NCBI GenBank assembly: GCA_041821185.1
Contig: JBGUBD010000004.1
Location: forward strand, 124,001-188,000
DNA length: 64,000 nucleotides
Origin: Phycisphaerales bacterium AB-hyl4
GTDB taxonomy: Bacteria > Planctomycetota > Phycisphaerae > Phycisphaerales > Phycisphaeraceae
Reading direction: 5' to 3'
Positions 62,507 to 64,000 of the stretch are shown here, in pieces. The notes beneath the pieces are model-generated. The model did no database searches, had not been told where the DNA came from, and saw nothing but the letters and a program-made list of their open reading frames with translations. The position numbers were made by a program, and so were the translations under genes. The stretch's first letter is position 1. Each line of letters begins with the position of its first letter.

Positions 62507-63703
62507 TCACGGCCTGGCCAAGTGGACCGCGTCGGCAGGCCTTCGAGCCTTGAGTATGGAAGTCAGGTCCAGCGTTTTCCATTTGCGTCTGCCCAGCCCG
62601 TTGTAAAGATCGACCGAAACCTTGCCGCCGTTCACCTGCACCATGCCGTAACCTTCGAGCTGTCCCGTTTCGAACTGATCAATGGCCTGCCTTTCCGCCC
62701 TCAGGTGTTCGCCTCGCGTCGGGTCGGTGTCCGACGAGAAGTCCGGCTCGAGCATCTCCATGTCCGGACGATGCTCCACTCCTTTCAGGATCCGGCGAGC
62801 CTCATGATCCTTCGATCGAATGATGCTGTTCATTGCCAGTTCCACGAAACGCCCCTGCTGCGTGTGTCGACGCACCAAGCCGTACCGATGCAAGTGACCA
62901 CTGAGCACGATCGCCTCGTGTTCGCCGAGCATGTTCAGGAACTTCTGTCGATCTTCTTCCTGCCCCGGCTGGCCGTAGACCGCCCAGGCCGCCTGGCCGT
63001 GATACGGCACCACCGGCTGATGGACAATGACAAAGAGATGTTCTGCCGACCGTTGCCTCAACGCTTCCTCAAGCCAGGGGTTGATGCGTCCCCGGTCATA
63101 GGCGTCAACGAACACGAACATGGCGTTACGGTGTTCCACGATGAAGTTCGACGAATCAAGTCTTTGGTTTATCTGCCGGCTCATGTAAGGCAGTATCTTG
63201 TCTTCGTAGGCTTCGCGGGCGCCGGGCCCGGTGATGTCGTGGTTCCCGATGGTCATCAGGTACGGTGCCCCCCACCGGCTTTGCCTGATCCAGTCCAAAG
63301 CATCTTCGAACTGTTTCATCTGCAGGTCATAACTGCCACAAAGCCCCTGTACGAAGTCGCCGATGTTGATCACGTAATCGACGGGGTTGGGCGTGCCCGC
63401 GATGACCTGGCGAATCTCGGCCCCCAGGTGCGGGTAAAGCTCGGTCGTCACGCGCACGTAACCTTCAATCTGGCGGATGGAGCGGGGTTTTTCGCGCTTG
63501 ACCCAGTCCATGTCATGATGTTCCCACAGGTCGTAGTGCAGGTCGCCCAGCAGCACGAACGACCACCCCTGCGCACCGGAGGCCTCGGATGCGACCGCTT
63601 GCGAAGGCAACCCCCACTGTCCTAAAAGCGCCGCTCCCATCAGAGCCCCCGTCGATTCGGCAAGAAACGCCCGGCGATTGATACTGGTCTGACGCTGATT
63701 CAT
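62507..63703 (-). CDS. Tat-exported metallophosphoesterase (third family)
   Basis: Start ATG 63703 gives a twin-arginine-like signal (SINRRAFLAESTGALMGAAL) and 398 residues. The core shows LLGDLHYDLW, INIGDFVQG, IGNHDITGPG, VHQPVVPYHG and LSGHLHRYGL. It differs clearly from the other two phosphatase types in the window. The C-terminal 85 residues also occur as a detached copy at 39138-39390. A GC hairpin (about 62338-62364) lies in the convergent gap 62302-62506, which holds no gene. Confidence 0.87.
   Translation of the reverse strand: MNQRQTSINRRAFLAESTGALMGAALLGQWGLPSQAVASEASGAQGWSFVLLGDLHYDLWEHHDMDWVKREKPRSIRQIEGYVRVTTELYPHLGAEIRQVIAGTPNPVDYVINIGDFVQGLCGSYDLQMKQFEDALDWIRQSRWGAPYLMTIGNHDITGPGAREAYEDKILPYMSRQINQRLDSSNFIVEHRNAMFVFVDAYDRGRINPWLEEALRQRSAEHLFVIVHQPVVPYHGQAAWAVYGQPGQEEDRQKFLNMLGEHEAIVLSGHLHRYGLVRRHTQQGRFVELAMNSIIRSKDHEARRILKGVEHRPDMEMLEPDFSSDTDPTRGEHLRAERQAIDQFETGQLEGYGMVQVNGGKVSVDLYNGLGRRKWKTLDLTSILKARRPADAVHLARP
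62522..62774 (-). repeat. Source copy of the 253-bp repeat at 39138-39390
   Basis: This is the 3' end of the metallophosphoesterase gene, in inverted orientation to the copy at 39138. About ten mismatches without gaps point to a fairly recent duplication. Confidence 0.9.
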
Positions 63704-63774
63704 ACACATCTTTCTGGTTCGATATTTCCGGCCGGGCATTCGCCGACATCACATCACGTCACGCTGATGTCGCA

Positions 63775-64000
63775 TCACGCCGCTTCGCCCTCCGCTGCAC
63801 CTGCCCCCTGCACCACTGCCTCGCTCGCCCGCTCGTGAGCCGGACGCCGATACAACCGCACCGCCACCATCACCTGCCACAACGCCAACGGCCCAAGCAC
63901 GTGCGAGCTGCGCAACAGCACCTCATGCCAGTGCCCCAGCCCCAGCGCCGTCGTCCGCGACAGCGCCGTCACCAGTCCCCAAAACGCCAGCCACCACAGC
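63775..64000 (-). CDS. C-terminal part of an unidentified membrane protein, cut by window edge
   Basis: The frame is open to base 64000, so the start lies outside. The visible 74 residues include LWWLAFWGLVTAL and SHVLGPLALWQVMVAVRLY, two likely membrane segments, and a polar Ala/Glu-rich tail ending at 63775. No family is recognised. The ATG at 63972 is internal. Confidence 0.5.
   Translation of the reverse strand, partial: LWWLAFWGLVTALSRTTALGLGHWHEVLLRSSHVLGPLALWQVMVAVRLYRRPAHERASEAVVQGAGAAEGEAA

Overview
The window looks like a chromosomal stretch of a Phycisphaerae-type planctomycete. The coding DNA is GC-rich. Proteins carry PEP-CTERM tails (V/I-P-E-P, a hydrophobic helix, then an Arg run). 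Pseudopilins begin with the [13 protein letters not shown] signal and end with an H-x(n)-DGH motif. Transcription factors join a GntR-type helix-turn-helix to a LacI-type sugar-binding domain. No rRNA, complete tRNA, CRISPR array, core metabolic or ribosomal gene was seen. This assignment is an inference from gene style, not from a marker gene.

Layout. 1-5.2 kb: a DUF4838 protein (cut by the window edge), a heparinase II/III-like lyase and a convergent GH39-like hydrolase. 5.2-8.5 kb: two small cysteine-rich genes of mobile-element type, then a graveyard holding an M20-peptidase relic fused to a CBM9-like relic. 8.5-15.8 kb: a PEP-CTERM/pseudopilin/hydrolase cassette (minus strand), then an alpha-L-rhamnosidase and its regulator (plus strand). 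15.8-18.5 kb: a solute-binding-protein pseudogene, a tRNA-Ser 3'-end attachment-site scar with terminator, and a tyrosine recombinase that has lost its catalytic core. 18.5-27 kb: a second rhamnosidase-like enzyme, and a plus-strand cassette of regulator, PEP-CTERM protein, pseudopilin, galactosidase-like enzyme and sialidase-like enzyme. 27-28.3 kb: more relics. 28.5-38.3 kb: a PHP-domain enzyme, a fucosidase-like enzyme divergent from a regulator, then pseudopilin, GH5, PEP-CTERM and ADP-ribosylglycohydrolase-fold genes. 38.3-41 kb: transposase relics, a 253-bp duplicated gene fragment, and an NAD-dependent epimerase. 41-64 kb: a region with six metallophosphoesterases of three families, a solute-binding-protein/permease fusion with its partner permease, an alpha-mannosidase (GH38), a GH71/99-like enzyme, two closely related regulators, a PEP-CTERM protein and a pseudopilin.

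How the genes fit together. The window reads as a row of separately regulated glycan-use cassettes, divided by patches of gene decay. Most cassettes combine a GntR/LacI regulator, one PEP-CTERM protein, one pseudopilin and one or more glycosidases. That repeated linkage suggests each substrate has its own surface or secretion partner. The right third pairs mannose-cleaving enzymes with many exported phosphatases; the simplest hypothesis is use of a phosphorylated, mannose-containing glycan. No SusC/SusD pair and no ABC ATPase gene was seen, so uptake would use the fused ABC importer with an ATPase encoded elsewhere. Substrates are inferred from family membership only.
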